The notes: generated by a model from the sequence alone, not told the origin. Counted from the first letter of the stretch, positions 8,391 through 16,775 are shown. The stretch: DNA of 64,000 nt from Planktothricoides sp. SR001 (GCF_001276715.1 NZ_LIUQ01000002.1:82093-146092); one strand, 5' to 3'. Numbers and translations are program-made.

Positions 8391-9233
8391 TCAATTAACC
8401 AGAGAAAAATTAACTCGCCGCACCATTCCCATACCCATCGTAGTTTTGCGTCCCAAACCGGCATATAAAGCAAAATCCGCCAAGGCATTTAGTTGTTTAA
8501 TTGCAGTGGGTTCAACCTCTCCCAAAATTCGGAAACTAATCTCCCCAATACAGCCGATAAAAGTGCTCCGAGAATCCCCCACTACTTCGGTACGAATATT
8601 AAAAAAACTGGGAAAAATCATCCCTAACAAATCAGGGGAAAACTCTATGCCACTGTATTTATTCCAGCGGTGCAGCAAACTATTAAAGACACAATCCCTG
8701 GTTGGCAAAGAGGCATCGTACTGTCCCTGACGAAAAGAGGTCGGTGTGGCAATGGTAAAAGCCAGTTGGCGATCGCGATCGGAAGCCTTTTCATATAAAG
8801 TAGAATAAGAGCTAAAATTTGCCCAAGGTTGCTGAGGTTGCGCCGTGCCTAAAATACTGGTAATGTGTAAATCTGCTGGCCCTAAATGCCAAGAATGCTC
8901 TGGGTTTAAATTCAACCAAAGCTTAGTCAAGCGAGAAAACAATGTATCATCTAATAAAGAAATCCGCCACCAGCAACGAGTCCCCCCACTAATGCCTTGA
9001 TGATACTCCCATTCTAACGAATCAATGCCGAATGCACTCCGCATTTTTCCGCTAATTTGTAAAGGACTGAGGGTGAAAGCTTTATCATTTTTTTGCTCAT
9101 GGAGATAGTCGCCTAATTCTCGATCTCCCGCGCTGACCAAGGTGAGAAATAGGGCGTGTAAATGTCTGCCGGTGAGGTATTGGGGAGGAATCCAAGATTT
9201 AGGTTGGATGTTGAGGACAAGACTGTGAGGCAT
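8391..9233 (-). CDS. cas6: CRISPR pre-crRNA endonuclease Cas6 (type I-D locus)
   Basis: Metal-independent RNase that cuts CRISPR precursor RNA at the base of the repeat hairpin. The 280-aa product starts MPHSLVLNIQPKSW, and TGRHLHALFLTLV near the N-terminus is typical of cyanobacterial Cas6. The C-terminal glycine-rich loop GLGRKTTMGMGMVRR, which contacts the repeat RNA, is intact. The ATG at 9233 is preferred to a TTG at 9314 that would add 27 poorly conserved residues. It is the last gene of the operon cas10d-csc2-csc1-cas3'-cas6, 93 nt after cas3'. Confidence 0.9.
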   Translation of the reverse strand: MPHSLVLNIQPKSWIPPQYLTGRHLHALFLTLVSAGDRELGDYLHEQKNDKAFTLSPLQISGKMRSAFGIDSLEWEYHQGISGGTRCWWRISLLDDTLFSRLTKLWLNLNPEHSWHLGPADLHITSILGTAQPQQPWANFSSYSTLYEKASDRDRQLAFTIATPTSFRQGQYDASLPTRDCVFNSLLHRWNKYSGIEFSPDLLGMIFPSFFNIRTEVVGDSRSTFIGCIGEISFRILGEVEPTAIKQLNALADFALYAGLGRKTTMGMGMVRRVNFSLVN

Positions 9234-9326
9234 TGGCTTATTTTGGGTTGAAGATTTAGGGTTATTTTGGGTTATAAAAGGTAATTTTAGGGCGGCAATG
9301 GTGCGATCGCTCAATTTTAATTATTG

Positions 9327-11606
9327 TTAAACAATCAAAGGCTCGTCATCAGGAAGACGTACCGACTTACTTTTCATAGCCATTGCTAAAATTCCATAAA
9401 TCCCAGGTAAAAATCTGTATTCTTTTTCCTTATCATTGCAAGACACTACAATGGGATAAGATCCGATTCCTTCTCGTCGCAGTTGATAAAAAACAGCAGC
9501 ATTTGAAATAGGGGAAATAATGACTCCTGGTAGCAATATTTTTTCAAGTTTTTTAACTAAAGGAGTTGGTGCGATCGCACCTTCTAAGGTGCGACTAATT
9601 CGGCAATCTCGAAAAGCCGTTAATTTATTGAGTTCTTTACTCACAAATTCTGATTGATTTCCATAGTAGCGCAAACGAAAACTTAATTGATAAATTTTTT
9701 GAGCGCGATTAGTTATTTCAATGTAATCACCGTTTTGCCCAAATTCATAATATCGTAACAGATGAATTGGATCTAAAACAGTTTCTTCTGATTCATCAAG
9801 TAAAAAACCATGAGGATCGCGGATAGGCAGACTTTCAAACAAACTTGAGCGGAATTGAAACAGCGGTGCATAACTTGCTGCCCATATTTCCGCAAATTTT
9901 TTTAATTCTTTAGCTGCATTTAAATTGCTTTTAAATTCCTCTTCATAGTTTTCTATGGTAGCAATTCCTGTTTCAATTTCTTCGTATTCATGCGCGTAAT
10001 GAAGTTGGATAAACTTTTTTACAAAAGCTTGTCCGCCTTTAATATATTTCCACTCTTCTTGTAGAGGTTTATCTCCTATTTTAACAATCTGCTCGGCGGC
10101 TCGCAAAATTTGCATCCGGTAACGATATTCTTTCCAACTACGTCCCCTTCCTAATGTTTCTTGCAAAGTTTCAAAAAGTTGAAAAATGACATCTTTGCCT
10201 GGTAGGTTTATAAGCATTTCTTCCATTTCTAATAAAGGGCGGGCAATTTCTAAAAATGATTCCGAACGCCAGTAAACATCAAGAAAAGGCTTATCAAGAC
10301 ATGATAAATTATTCAGAGTTTCTGTCAGTGCATCCCGTCCTTTAGAGCAATCAATATTGGTTAAACCTTGTTCCCAAGCAATTGCCGGTAAATAAGCGAT
10401 CGCCTCTGAAGGAATATCGGTTTCAGACTTGCCCAAAACACGGCCAACTCTTCCTATTCTTTGCCAAAAAGCGGCGCGATCGCGGGCTGAAAAAATTAAC
10501 CAGTCTAAATTTTGTCTTGTCGGTGCAGGGTTGCGTTCAAAGTTAAATCCTACATCTACGGTACTGGTTGCTAAAATAATTTGACACTGCATTGCTCGCT
10601 GTCTATCTGGTTTTGGTGCAGGGCCGGTGATTCTTCCGGTCACATTGCCAAAACCTTTTGTTTGTAGTAATTTAGACAGCAAATTGATATTATCCAAAGA
10701 GTCAAGAATAACAGCGCCATTTTGTTTCGGTTGCTCTTTTAAGCGTTTAATGATCTCATTGGCTAATTGGTTCATCCACTGATTTTTATCATATGGTTGT
10801 GGGCGCAATTCTAAATTAACTGCTGTTTGGGAGGGTAATAAATTTTCCTGGCCTGTTTCCCCATCAATGCGAGCAATTTTTAAACCCTTTTTTTGTAAAC
10901 TTTGCATTGCTGCTTCACAGGCTTTTTCTGGGGTTGCTGTCAATAAAACGATTTTGCGTCCGTTTTGGAAAAAACCAAAAATTAGCGAATATGCCAGATA
11001 AAACAATAATCCGACTAACTGCTTGGCATCATAAAGATGAAATTCATCAACAATCACAGTGCCAAAAGAAGTAAAAAAAGTTGATGCTAAGTTTACTTTA
11101 TCTAGTCGGTTGTAACCAAAAAAAGTAGCGTAATAAAAAATATCCGGGTTGATGACTAACAAAACCGGCTGGTTGGGGCTAACATCATCAAAAAATGTAG
11201 CAGGATTTCGCAACACATTGTACAGCTTTTCCCCCGAACGTTTACCTACTCTGTCATCAGGCCATGATTTAATTTCTCTGGCAGTCACGGCTTTGACAAG
11301 ATGAGGCAAACCAGCATCTTGCACAAATTTCTCGGCAGCTTCTTTTTGCTGTTCAACTAAGGCATTTGTCGGAGCAATATAGATAGCATTTTGAGAAGGA
11401 TTATGCAGCACCACTGTTAAACCGGCTTTTGTTTTTCCCGTGCCAGTTGGCGCTAAATCAATAATAATATCTGCATCCCTCGCTTGTTCAAATACATCGA
11501 CTTGATGTTGAAGTGCGTTTCCCATAAATGCCAGTTCATCAGGGAGTGAAAGGCAGTTTGGAATGCTGCGGGGTTCAAGTTGAATAGCTAAATTTTTAGC
11601 GGTCAT
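9327..11606 (-). CDS. cas3: Type I-D CRISPR helicase Cas3' (no HD domain)
   Basis: Superfamily 2 helicase recruited by the I-D Cascade to unwind target DNA; in type I-D the HD nuclease is carried by Cas10d instead. The 759-aa protein has Walker A APTGTGKT (residues 52-59), a DEFH box (187-190), motif III TAT (223-225) and motif VI with QRIGRVGRV. No N-terminal HD domain is present, as expected for I-D Cas3'. The start ATG overlaps the csc1 stop (ATGA), so it is translationally coupled. The C-terminal 300 residues are alpha-helical and specific to the subtype. Confidence 0.92.
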   Translation of the reverse strand: MTAKNLAIQLEPRSIPNCLSLPDELAFMGNALQHQVDVFEQARDADIIIDLAPTGTGKTKAGLTVVLHNPSQNAIYIAPTNALVEQQKEAAEKFVQDAGLPHLVKAVTAREIKSWPDDRVGKRSGEKLYNVLRNPATFFDDVSPNQPVLLVINPDIFYYATFFGYNRLDKVNLASTFFTSFGTVIVDEFHLYDAKQLVGLLFYLAYSLIFGFFQNGRKIVLLTATPEKACEAAMQSLQKKGLKIARIDGETGQENLLPSQTAVNLELRPQPYDKNQWMNQLANEIIKRLKEQPKQNGAVILDSLDNINLLSKLLQTKGFGNVTGRITGPAPKPDRQRAMQCQIILATSTVDVGFNFERNPAPTRQNLDWLIFSARDRAAFWQRIGRVGRVLGKSETDIPSEAIAYLPAIAWEQGLTNIDCSKGRDALTETLNNLSCLDKPFLDVYWRSESFLEIARPLLEMEEMLINLPGKDVIFQLFETLQETLGRGRSWKEYRYRMQILRAAEQIVKIGDKPLQEEWKYIKGGQAFVKKFIQLHYAHEYEEIETGIATIENYEEEFKSNLNAAKELKKFAEIWAASYAPLFQFRSSLFESLPIRDPHGFLLDESEETVLDPIHLLRYYEFGQNGDYIEITNRAQKIYQLSFRLRYYGNQSEFVSKELNKLTAFRDCRISRTLEGAIAPTPLVKKLEKILLPGVIISPISNAAVFYQLRREGIGSYPIVVSCNDKEKEYRFLPGIYGILAMAMKSKSVRLPDDEPLIV

Positions 11607-12361
11607 TTGTTAGTTTCTCCACCACAAAAGTATAAATTTGCCGGTACTGTCAAGTCACCAATACGCCAAGCTTCACCGCGAAAATGCAAGTTTTTTAGCA
11701 AGGGTGCTGGTGGCATAGAGATTAAATCAAAAGACAAGATTTCTAAGCTAGGAGGTAAGTCAGCAAAGCTAAGATAAAAATCACTTTGATACTCACCCAC
11801 CGGCAATAAACTAACCGGCAGTTCTTCCAAGACATTCACTTTGACTTTACTGGCAAATTTTCCTAAGCGAATATAATCCGGTAATTCGCAATCTCCTAAC
11901 ACCAAAGTTTTAAACTTATTCTGGCGTTCAATCATGCGAATTCGTCCGGTTTGAGGAAAATTGCTCGGTCTAAATGAATTAGGTTTTTTGCCTTGCCGTA
12001 TCAAGGGTAAATCTTCCCGTGCGGTGGCAACTCGGTTATTAGTCATCGAATACCAATAGCTATCAGAAAGAGCGTTAAATCTTTCAAACCGAAATGTTAC
12101 TTTACCGTTGCTTGGGGATGCCGGTAACACATAACAAGTTTGACTTACGGGTTGCAAATCTTCCCTATAAGTTGGTCTTCCTGTGGCTGTACCTTGGAGG
12201 CGATAGGGAGAATTTACCCAACCCATTGCATAGGCTAAAGCATAATTCCCGATCGCCCCTTCAGTGTAATAGGTATCTGACAACTCCCTAGAGGCAAAAA
12301 ACACCGGTTCTGCACACCATAATTCAATAAGTTTTGCCTGCCCAAAAGGAAGTGTAGACAT
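11603..12361 (-). CDS. csc1: Csc1 (Cas5 family), type I-D Cascade subunit
   Basis: Cas5-type RAMP protein that caps the 5' handle of the crRNA in the type I-D complex. The 252-aa product starts MSTLPFGQAKLIELWCAEPVFFASRE and contains YTEGAIGNYALAYAMGW, a recognisable Csc1 region. The start lies 3 nt from the csc2 stop and the stop overlaps cas3' by an ATGA. All subunits are tightly packed, as in other cyanobacterial I-D operons. No missing segments were noticed. Confidence 0.9.
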   Translation of the reverse strand: MSTLPFGQAKLIELWCAEPVFFASRELSDTYYTEGAIGNYALAYAMGWVNSPYRLQGTATGRPTYREDLQPVSQTCYVLPASPSNGKVTFRFERFNALSDSYWYSMTNNRVATAREDLPLIRQGKKPNSFRPSNFPQTGRIRMIERQNKFKTLVLGDCELPDYIRLGKFASKVKVNVLEELPVSLLPVGEYQSDFYLSFADLPPSLEILSFDLISMPPAPLLKNLHFRGEAWRIGDLTVPANLYFCGGETNK

Positions 12362-12364
12362 AAA

Positions 12365-13399
12365 TTAACTCTCTGTTTCTACCGTGTTTTTCTTGCTTTT
12401 ACCTTTGCCGCCTTTGCCGGCTTTTTTATCTTCAGACGCAACTCGGAATGGTTCATAAGAATCACTTAAACGCTTGAGAAAAGCATCTCGCTGATTTTCT
12501 GACCAATGATTATCAACATCGGCAATTAATGCGGCTAATTCTTCGTCTGATAACTGCATAGAAACTCCGCGCCGATTTTGCCAATGTGAAATAACTTCTT
12601 TAGTAGCAGAAATAAGAGTATCCGTATTGAAGGGATGCTCTAAAGGCTTCGGCAACGTATCATAAAGTGCTTGGACTAATTCTAAAGAACTTGGCAATTC
12701 TACTCGACCGGCAAACACTCCTAATATCTGATTTTCCATCCGTCCAACTCGACTGGAAACAGCGCCATAACGAGTGGTTGATAAAATGTTGCCAATCACA
12801 TAACGCAACTCATCAGCCGTAATATCTTTTAGCGTCACAACATCCAGAAAATGAACGCCTGGTTTAATGTATTCACTGGTGTTTAAAGCAGTAGATGCCT
12901 TTGTCTCTTCTTCTCGCTTCAGACGCATTGTGCCATTTTCATAGATAGCGTTAATCGTGCGATCGCCCAGCACATCGGTTGCCGGTAGCACACTGAAAGC
13001 ATCCTCTGTCCAAATGCGGCTTTTTTGAGCACCCCCACCACCGGCAGCAAAACCGTAAAGGAAACAATCAACACACATTTCACAGGGAGAATTCGTGTTT
13101 AAAGAACACACCGACCCATCTTTACTGGTGTATAAAAGTTCGTGGGAGCGTAAAAATTCGCGTCCATACCGACGTTCTGGTGCAACTTGCTTGCGTTTTG
13201 TCATTACCAAGCGTTGAATCGAACTTTGATCCTGCACACCGGCTTGCACAAATTCACTACACATTGGCTCGCCAGAACCTTCTGTGCGAAAAATAGTTTC
13301 AGATTTTGTTGTCCTCAAAACCACCAAACCAATAAACCGGCCTTTGGGAAAATTTTCGTAACTTTGAGCGAGAAAAGCATTGAGTTTTTCAACAGACAT
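12365..13399 (-). CDS. csc2: Csc2 (Cas7 family), type I-D Cascade backbone
   Basis: Cas7-type protein that forms the helical backbone along the crRNA spacer. The 344-aa protein has SYENFPKGRFIGLVVLR at the N-terminus and a cysteine cluster CEMCVDC (about residues 106-112), a possible metal-binding insertion. It continues FLYGFAAGGGGAQKSRIW and contains TTRYGAVSSRVGRMENQILG. The C-terminal tail is lysine/glycine-rich (KKAGKGGKGKSKKN). It lies 16 nt after cas10d. Type I-D is also reported to make a short Csc2-independent small subunit by internal initiation in cas10d; whether that happens here cannot be judged by eye. Confidence 0.9.
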   Translation of the reverse strand: MSVEKLNAFLAQSYENFPKGRFIGLVVLRTTKSETIFRTEGSGEPMCSEFVQAGVQDQSSIQRLVMTKRKQVAPERRYGREFLRSHELLYTSKDGSVCSLNTNSPCEMCVDCFLYGFAAGGGGAQKSRIWTEDAFSVLPATDVLGDRTINAIYENGTMRLKREEETKASTALNTSEYIKPGVHFLDVVTLKDITADELRYVIGNILSTTRYGAVSSRVGRMENQILGVFAGRVELPSSLELVQALYDTLPKPLEHPFNTDTLISATKEVISHWQNRRGVSMQLSDEELAALIADVDNHWSENQRDAFLKRLSDSYEPFRVASEDKKAGKGGKGKSKKNTVETES

Positions 13400-13414
13400 G
13401 GGGTAATCTCCTAA

Positions 13415-16153
13415 TTAAATAGACGCAGTATTTTCGTTATATTTTTCATCTTTCTTTGGCTTGGGTAGCTGTTGATAAGCTTCTTGCCAGAAAAATAAAT
13501 AAGCGGCTTCTAAGTTGTTTTGATCTGAAAGAAGTTTCTCAGGCCGGCCTTGATAAACTTCTTCATAGAGCTTACGCAAAACTGCGTAATATTGCTTTAT
13601 TTGCTCATACTTGGTTTCCCCTACTTGATAATCACGGATACGGTCTAAACGAGTGTGATACTTTTGTGCTAAAGCCGCGAACATAAAATCTAAATCCATG
13701 TAAGATTTATGAGAACGAACCGCAGCCGTAAAAGCTGTAAAAGGCTCTGCTAAAGACGTGCGTTTGAAAGAACTTCCCTTGAGATGTGCTTCAGCCGCAA
13801 TTTTTGCCGCCTCTTTGAGATATTGCGTTAAAAGCGTATTTTCATTTGGCATAAGGCTCTCCAGTAAAGTGTTTAAGGGTTCTTTAATCTGCTTCCAGTT
13901 GTACTCCAAATTCGGATCATCTTGTTCGCGCAAAATCCAGCGCAACAACACATAATAAAGTCGGAAAGATTGTGTAGTTGCCCGTGCTAAATCGTACAAA
14001 CAATCATCAGCTTTTTGGATAGTAGAAACAGCCGTTGCAAGTTTTCCTATGCACCGAAGTCGCTTAAGAATGTCCTCAGCATCACTGCGATTATATTGTC
14101 CTGTTGTAAGTAAAGATTGATCAGCATCACTGCGATTATATTGTCCTGTTGTAAGTAAAGATTGAAGGGAGGCCGGTATTCCTTCTACTCGTGCAAAACT
14201 ATCTTCAGATAATTCTACCTCCAAATTACCACTAAGTGTAAAAGGAAAACCAAATTCTAAAGATAAGGAAAGTTCTAAAGCTAATCGCAAGGACTTAAGT
14301 AAAGCCATAGACGAATTAGCATCACCCCATAGCAAAGGAATGACAACTCTTGTGTAGATAAAATTAGGCCGTTTAGGAAAGGCAAAACCCACAACTTTGT
14401 TAGCTGTAAATTCCAGTTCATTATCTTTATAAAGCTTAAGTTCATTAACCGTAACAACACCTCCATCTGCATTTGTTGCAGCAAGTTTTTGCAAAAATTC
14501 TCGCCAAATTCGCAACAATTCAGGAGAAGAGTTTTTTGGTAAAGCCAAGTGCAAATAAAGCGGATTTTCTTTAACTTTACCCGGAAAATTTGCACCTACA
14601 GCCATAAGCTGATAAGATAATGCCGCTAAAGAATCTGCTTGTCGTTTTGGTTCAGCACTGATTCCCCCAGGCAAGCGGTTAGAAAAAACTTGTACTTTTG
14701 TCCCCGGTGGCATACTGTTAGAACTTAGGTCATCAGTTTCGCCAAAAGTTGATCCAAGAGAACAACGTTTGCGGGGGTTTGGTTCAATATATGCCATCAA
14801 ATATTCAATGCCATTTAAAGCACCGCTATTCGGTAAACTCAAAAGTCTAGCAACAGCCGCCACCATTTCTTCTGAAGCTTCAGAGGTCTCAGATTTTTGC
14901 GAATTTTCTTTTCTCAATTCAAAAGATTCGCGCAAAGCTGATTCAATTCCCTCCAGTCCTCTCAGCGCAGCTTTAGCCGCAAATAAAGGCCGGCCATATT
15001 GAGCGTTAAAGCTTTCCAAGACGATTTTTTGCTGTTCTGAAATGCCCACTTTTTCAGCAATTTTTTCCCAGCGATTATTTGTCTTTAAACCGGCTTCTCC
15101 GTAGCTCAAATAAGCAGCTTTTAGCCCTTCGGCAATACCAAATTCTTCAGCATTGCTCACCGGCAATAACCCAACCTCCAGAGCTTTTTGTAATGCTTCT
15201 GTGCCTGCTTCTTCTCCCCATTTTTCCACATCATTGTTAATTTTGTCAAGTTTAAAACTGGCTTTTTTCTTTTCCAACAGCGCCAAAATATTGCTTACTA
15301 CCTCATCAACATTTTGCTGGATAGCTTGCTGAGAAACTTTAATTCCATCTTTTGTTGCACGCACCAACTGTTCAATATTATTCCCAAAAACTTCATCAAT
15401 TTTTGCTTGCCAGCGAGAAGCAATTTTTAAGGTCAAATCTTCCGAAGGCCAAGCCGAACCCTCAAAAATTACCCCATCAGGAAAAAGTGCCAAAGGAGTT
15501 AATTCATAATCCGCCAAAATTTCCTCGCAGGCACCCAGCAATAAAGCCGTGATATAACCCCGATCTTCCGAAAGTCTAATTCGGAAAAGATTACTACGCC
15601 GGCCAAAAGCAACTGTTAACTCATTTTTAACTTTCCGCAACCTTTCACTTTCTGGAATTCCTAAGTCAAATAAATCCGCCCCCGTCACCATTGCAGCCCA
15701 ACGTTTAATGTTTGGATCTTCAGGAAAAAGTATTGCCCCATCGCTAACATTATGACCAGAATGGCGCTCAATTAGCCGCCTAACTAATTCTAAATCATCG
15801 TCATTTTTAACCAAATCTAAAACACAAGCTTCGTCTAATTGCTCTCGCAAAAATTGCCGATCTCTCGCTAAAACTTTAACTTTCCGTTCTTGCTTGTCTA
15901 ATTTATTCAAGTCGTGAACAGCGGTTGCAGCTAAAATTAAACCGCGTTTATCTTCGGGGACTTTTGCGATTTTTGTAACCGTGAGAATAAATTGACAAGC
16001 CGAGTCTAAATGTTCAGCCAGAGTTCTTCCTATTCTGCTTCCATACTGATGATGGTGAGCATGGCGCAGATAAAGCTGAGGGCGAATTTTACTAAAATAA
16101 CGCTCGCCTAAAGTTTTGGGAAGTGGGTTTAAAAGTCGGCGTTGGTTGTTCAT
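13415..16153 (-). CDS. cas10d: Cas10d (Csc3), type I-D large subunit with HD nuclease
   Basis: Large subunit of the I-D effector; it recognises the PAM and carries the HD nuclease that cuts target DNA. The 912-aa protein has an N-terminal HD region: His48 in LAEHLD, the His80-Asp81 pair in AVHDLNKLD and later histidines in ERHSGHN (about residue 140). The central palm-like region is degenerate, with no GGDD motif seen. A perfect 45-bp in-frame tandem duplication (14076-14165) repeats 15 residues beginning SLLTTGQYNRSD. The ATG is preceded by AGGAGAG. It is the first large gene of the cas operon, after a 63-aa leader gene. Confidence 0.93.
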   Translation of the reverse strand: MNNQRRLLNPLPKTLGERYFSKIRPQLYLRHAHHHQYGSRIGRTLAEHLDSACQFILTVTKIAKVPEDKRGLILAATAVHDLNKLDKQERKVKVLARDRQFLREQLDEACVLDLVKNDDDLELVRRLIERHSGHNVSDGAILFPEDPNIKRWAAMVTGADLFDLGIPESERLRKVKNELTVAFGRRSNLFRIRLSEDRGYITALLLGACEEILADYELTPLALFPDGVIFEGSAWPSEDLTLKIASRWQAKIDEVFGNNIEQLVRATKDGIKVSQQAIQQNVDEVVSNILALLEKKKASFKLDKINNDVEKWGEEAGTEALQKALEVGLLPVSNAEEFGIAEGLKAAYLSYGEAGLKTNNRWEKIAEKVGISEQQKIVLESFNAQYGRPLFAAKAALRGLEGIESALRESFELRKENSQKSETSEASEEMVAAVARLLSLPNSGALNGIEYLMAYIEPNPRKRCSLGSTFGETDDLSSNSMPPGTKVQVFSNRLPGGISAEPKRQADSLAALSYQLMAVGANFPGKVKENPLYLHLALPKNSSPELLRIWREFLQKLAATNADGGVVTVNELKLYKDNELEFTANKVVGFAFPKRPNFIYTRVVIPLLWGDANSSMALLKSLRLALELSLSLEFGFPFTLSGNLEVELSEDSFARVEGIPASLQSLLTTGQYNRSDADQSLLTTGQYNRSDAEDILKRLRCIGKLATAVSTIQKADDCLYDLARATTQSFRLYYVLLRWILREQDDPNLEYNWKQIKEPLNTLLESLMPNENTLLTQYLKEAAKIAAEAHLKGSSFKRTSLAEPFTAFTAAVRSHKSYMDLDFMFAALAQKYHTRLDRIRDYQVGETKYEQIKQYYAVLRKLYEEVYQGRPEKLLSDQNNLEAAYLFFWQEAYQQLPKPKKDEKYNENTASI
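14076..14165. repeat. 45-bp perfect tandem duplication inside cas10d
   Basis: Two identical 45-bp units (14076-14120 and 14121-14165) encode SLLTTGQYNRSDADQ/AED in frame. Perfect identity suggests a recent duplication. It adds 15 residues in the C-terminal half of Cas10d. Confidence 0.95.
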
Positions 16154-16220
16154 AGATTAACTCTCCTATTCAAAAGTAAGTTAATGAGAGTCGGATAAGA
16201 GTATAAATGAGAACTTTTAC

Positions 16221-16412
16221 TTACCTCTCAATATCGCTATAGCTAACGATTTCTCCTTCATCGCTAAGGACTGGTTCCGATCTCAAATCCTTGATTTCTT
16301 TTCTCCGTCGGCTAATCTCAGCCTGGTGGTAACGGATCTGATGCTCGTGGTATTCAATCTGATCCTCGTATTCAGCAATCTTGAGAGCGGTATGTGCGAC
16401 TGAGTAGTTCAC
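16221..16412 (-). CDS. 63-aa helical protein leading the cas operon
   Basis: Small protein of unknown function encoded directly upstream of cas10d on the same strand. The start is GTG at 16412 with a strong AGGAGG seven nt upstream, so translation is very likely. The sequence is almost wholly helical and charged (YEDQIEYHEHQIRYHQAEIS then RRRKEIKDLR), a predicted short coiled coil, with an acidic tail. It is the first gene after the predicted cas promoter and so shares the operon's control. It could be a small regulator or an accessory Cascade protein. No family is recognised. Confidence 0.65.
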   Translation of the reverse strand: MNYSVAHTALKIAEYEDQIEYHEHQIRYHQAEISRRRKEIKDLRSEPVLSDEGEIVSYSDIER

Positions 16413-16449
16413 GATTAACCTCCTACAGGACGTTTTTCTACCTGCTCCC

Positions 16450-16479
16450 AGTATATATTATTTTTATGTCTAATGTCAT
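16450..16479 (-). promoter_or_regulatory. Predicted sigma70-type promoter of the cas operon
   Basis: On the minus strand ATGACA (16474-16479, one mismatch to TTGACA) is followed after 18 nt by TATACT (16450-16455, one mismatch to TATAAT). It lies 38 nt upstream of the GTG of the first operon gene. The -35 box is inside the 12-nt sequence shared with the crRNA-like RNA at 16530. Confidence 0.6.
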
Positions 16480-16482
16480 GTA
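16468..16482 (+). promoter_or_regulatory. PAM-like GTC plus 12-nt protospacer-like target over the cas -35 box
   Basis: GTC (16468-16470) followed by TAATGTCATGTA (16471-16482). The 12 nt are identical to the first 12 nt after the CRISPR-repeat-like hairpin (16568-16579). A 5'-GTN PAM is what is known for cyanobacterial type I-D systems. Only the seed-length segment matches; identity stops after nt 12. Confidence 0.75.
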
Positions 16483-16515
16483 ATAATTTTAAAAGCCAAT
16501 CGTCTCCTTATGAGT

Positions 16516-16521
16516 TATAAT
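16516..16521 (+). promoter_or_regulatory. -10 box of the crRNA-like RNA
   Basis: A perfect TATAAT on the plus strand. A start site 7-9 nt downstream would fall at about 16528-16530, where the GCCTCAG stem of the predicted RNA begins. No good TTGACA box is seen at the usual distance. Confidence 0.55.
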
Positions 16522-16529
16522 AGGTTCTT

Positions 16530-16650
16530 GCCTCAGCGCCCGCCGAATCCCTCACAGGGATTGAAAGTAATGTCATGTAGAAAAACTGAGGCTTTTATTC
16601 AAGCAATCCCTTTCAGGGTTTATCGGCCAGAGGTTTACTCTGGCTTTTTT
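16530..16650 (+). ncRNA. CRISPR-repeat-like small RNA, candidate CreR-type regulator of the cas operon
   Basis: A single repeat-like unit ends in hairpin AATCCCT-CAC-AGGGATT (16546-16562) plus GAAAG. It closely resembles the 3' half of common cyanobacterial CRISPR repeats that end AGGGATTGAAAC. Processing by Cas6 would leave an ATTGAAAG handle. The spacer-like sequence starts at 16568 with TAATGTCATGTA, matching the cas promoter target at 16471 next to a GTC PAM. An outer stem GCCTCAG (16530-16536)/CTGAGGC (16586-16592) closes the unit. A second, imperfect hairpin AATCCCT-TTC-AGGGTTT follows at 16605-16621, and transcription should stop at the terminator at 16650. There is no repeat-spacer array. 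The alternative is a decayed one- or two-repeat array. Confidence 0.7.
16626..16650 (+). terminator. Rho-independent terminator of the crRNA-like RNA
   Basis: Stem GCCAGAG (16626-16632)/CTCTGGC (16638-16644), 5-nt loop, then TTTTTT. There is no coding gene upstream on the plus strand, which itself argues for a non-coding transcript here. Confidence 0.85.
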
Positions 16651-16775
16651 AGTGCCTAGATTTTTGTATCCACACTTAGCAAGCATGACCCCCACCGGCA
16701 CAGCATCAGCAAGACGAGAAAATACTGGCTTCAAAGTAATACAGCAACTCATGGCTGGACATCCTCCCAGGCAGC

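Noticed and set aside
16531-16621. A conventional CRISPR array
   Set aside because: Only one good repeat-like unit and one degenerate hairpin are present, spaced 59 nt apart; no series of identical repeats. Treated as a regulatory RNA candidate instead.
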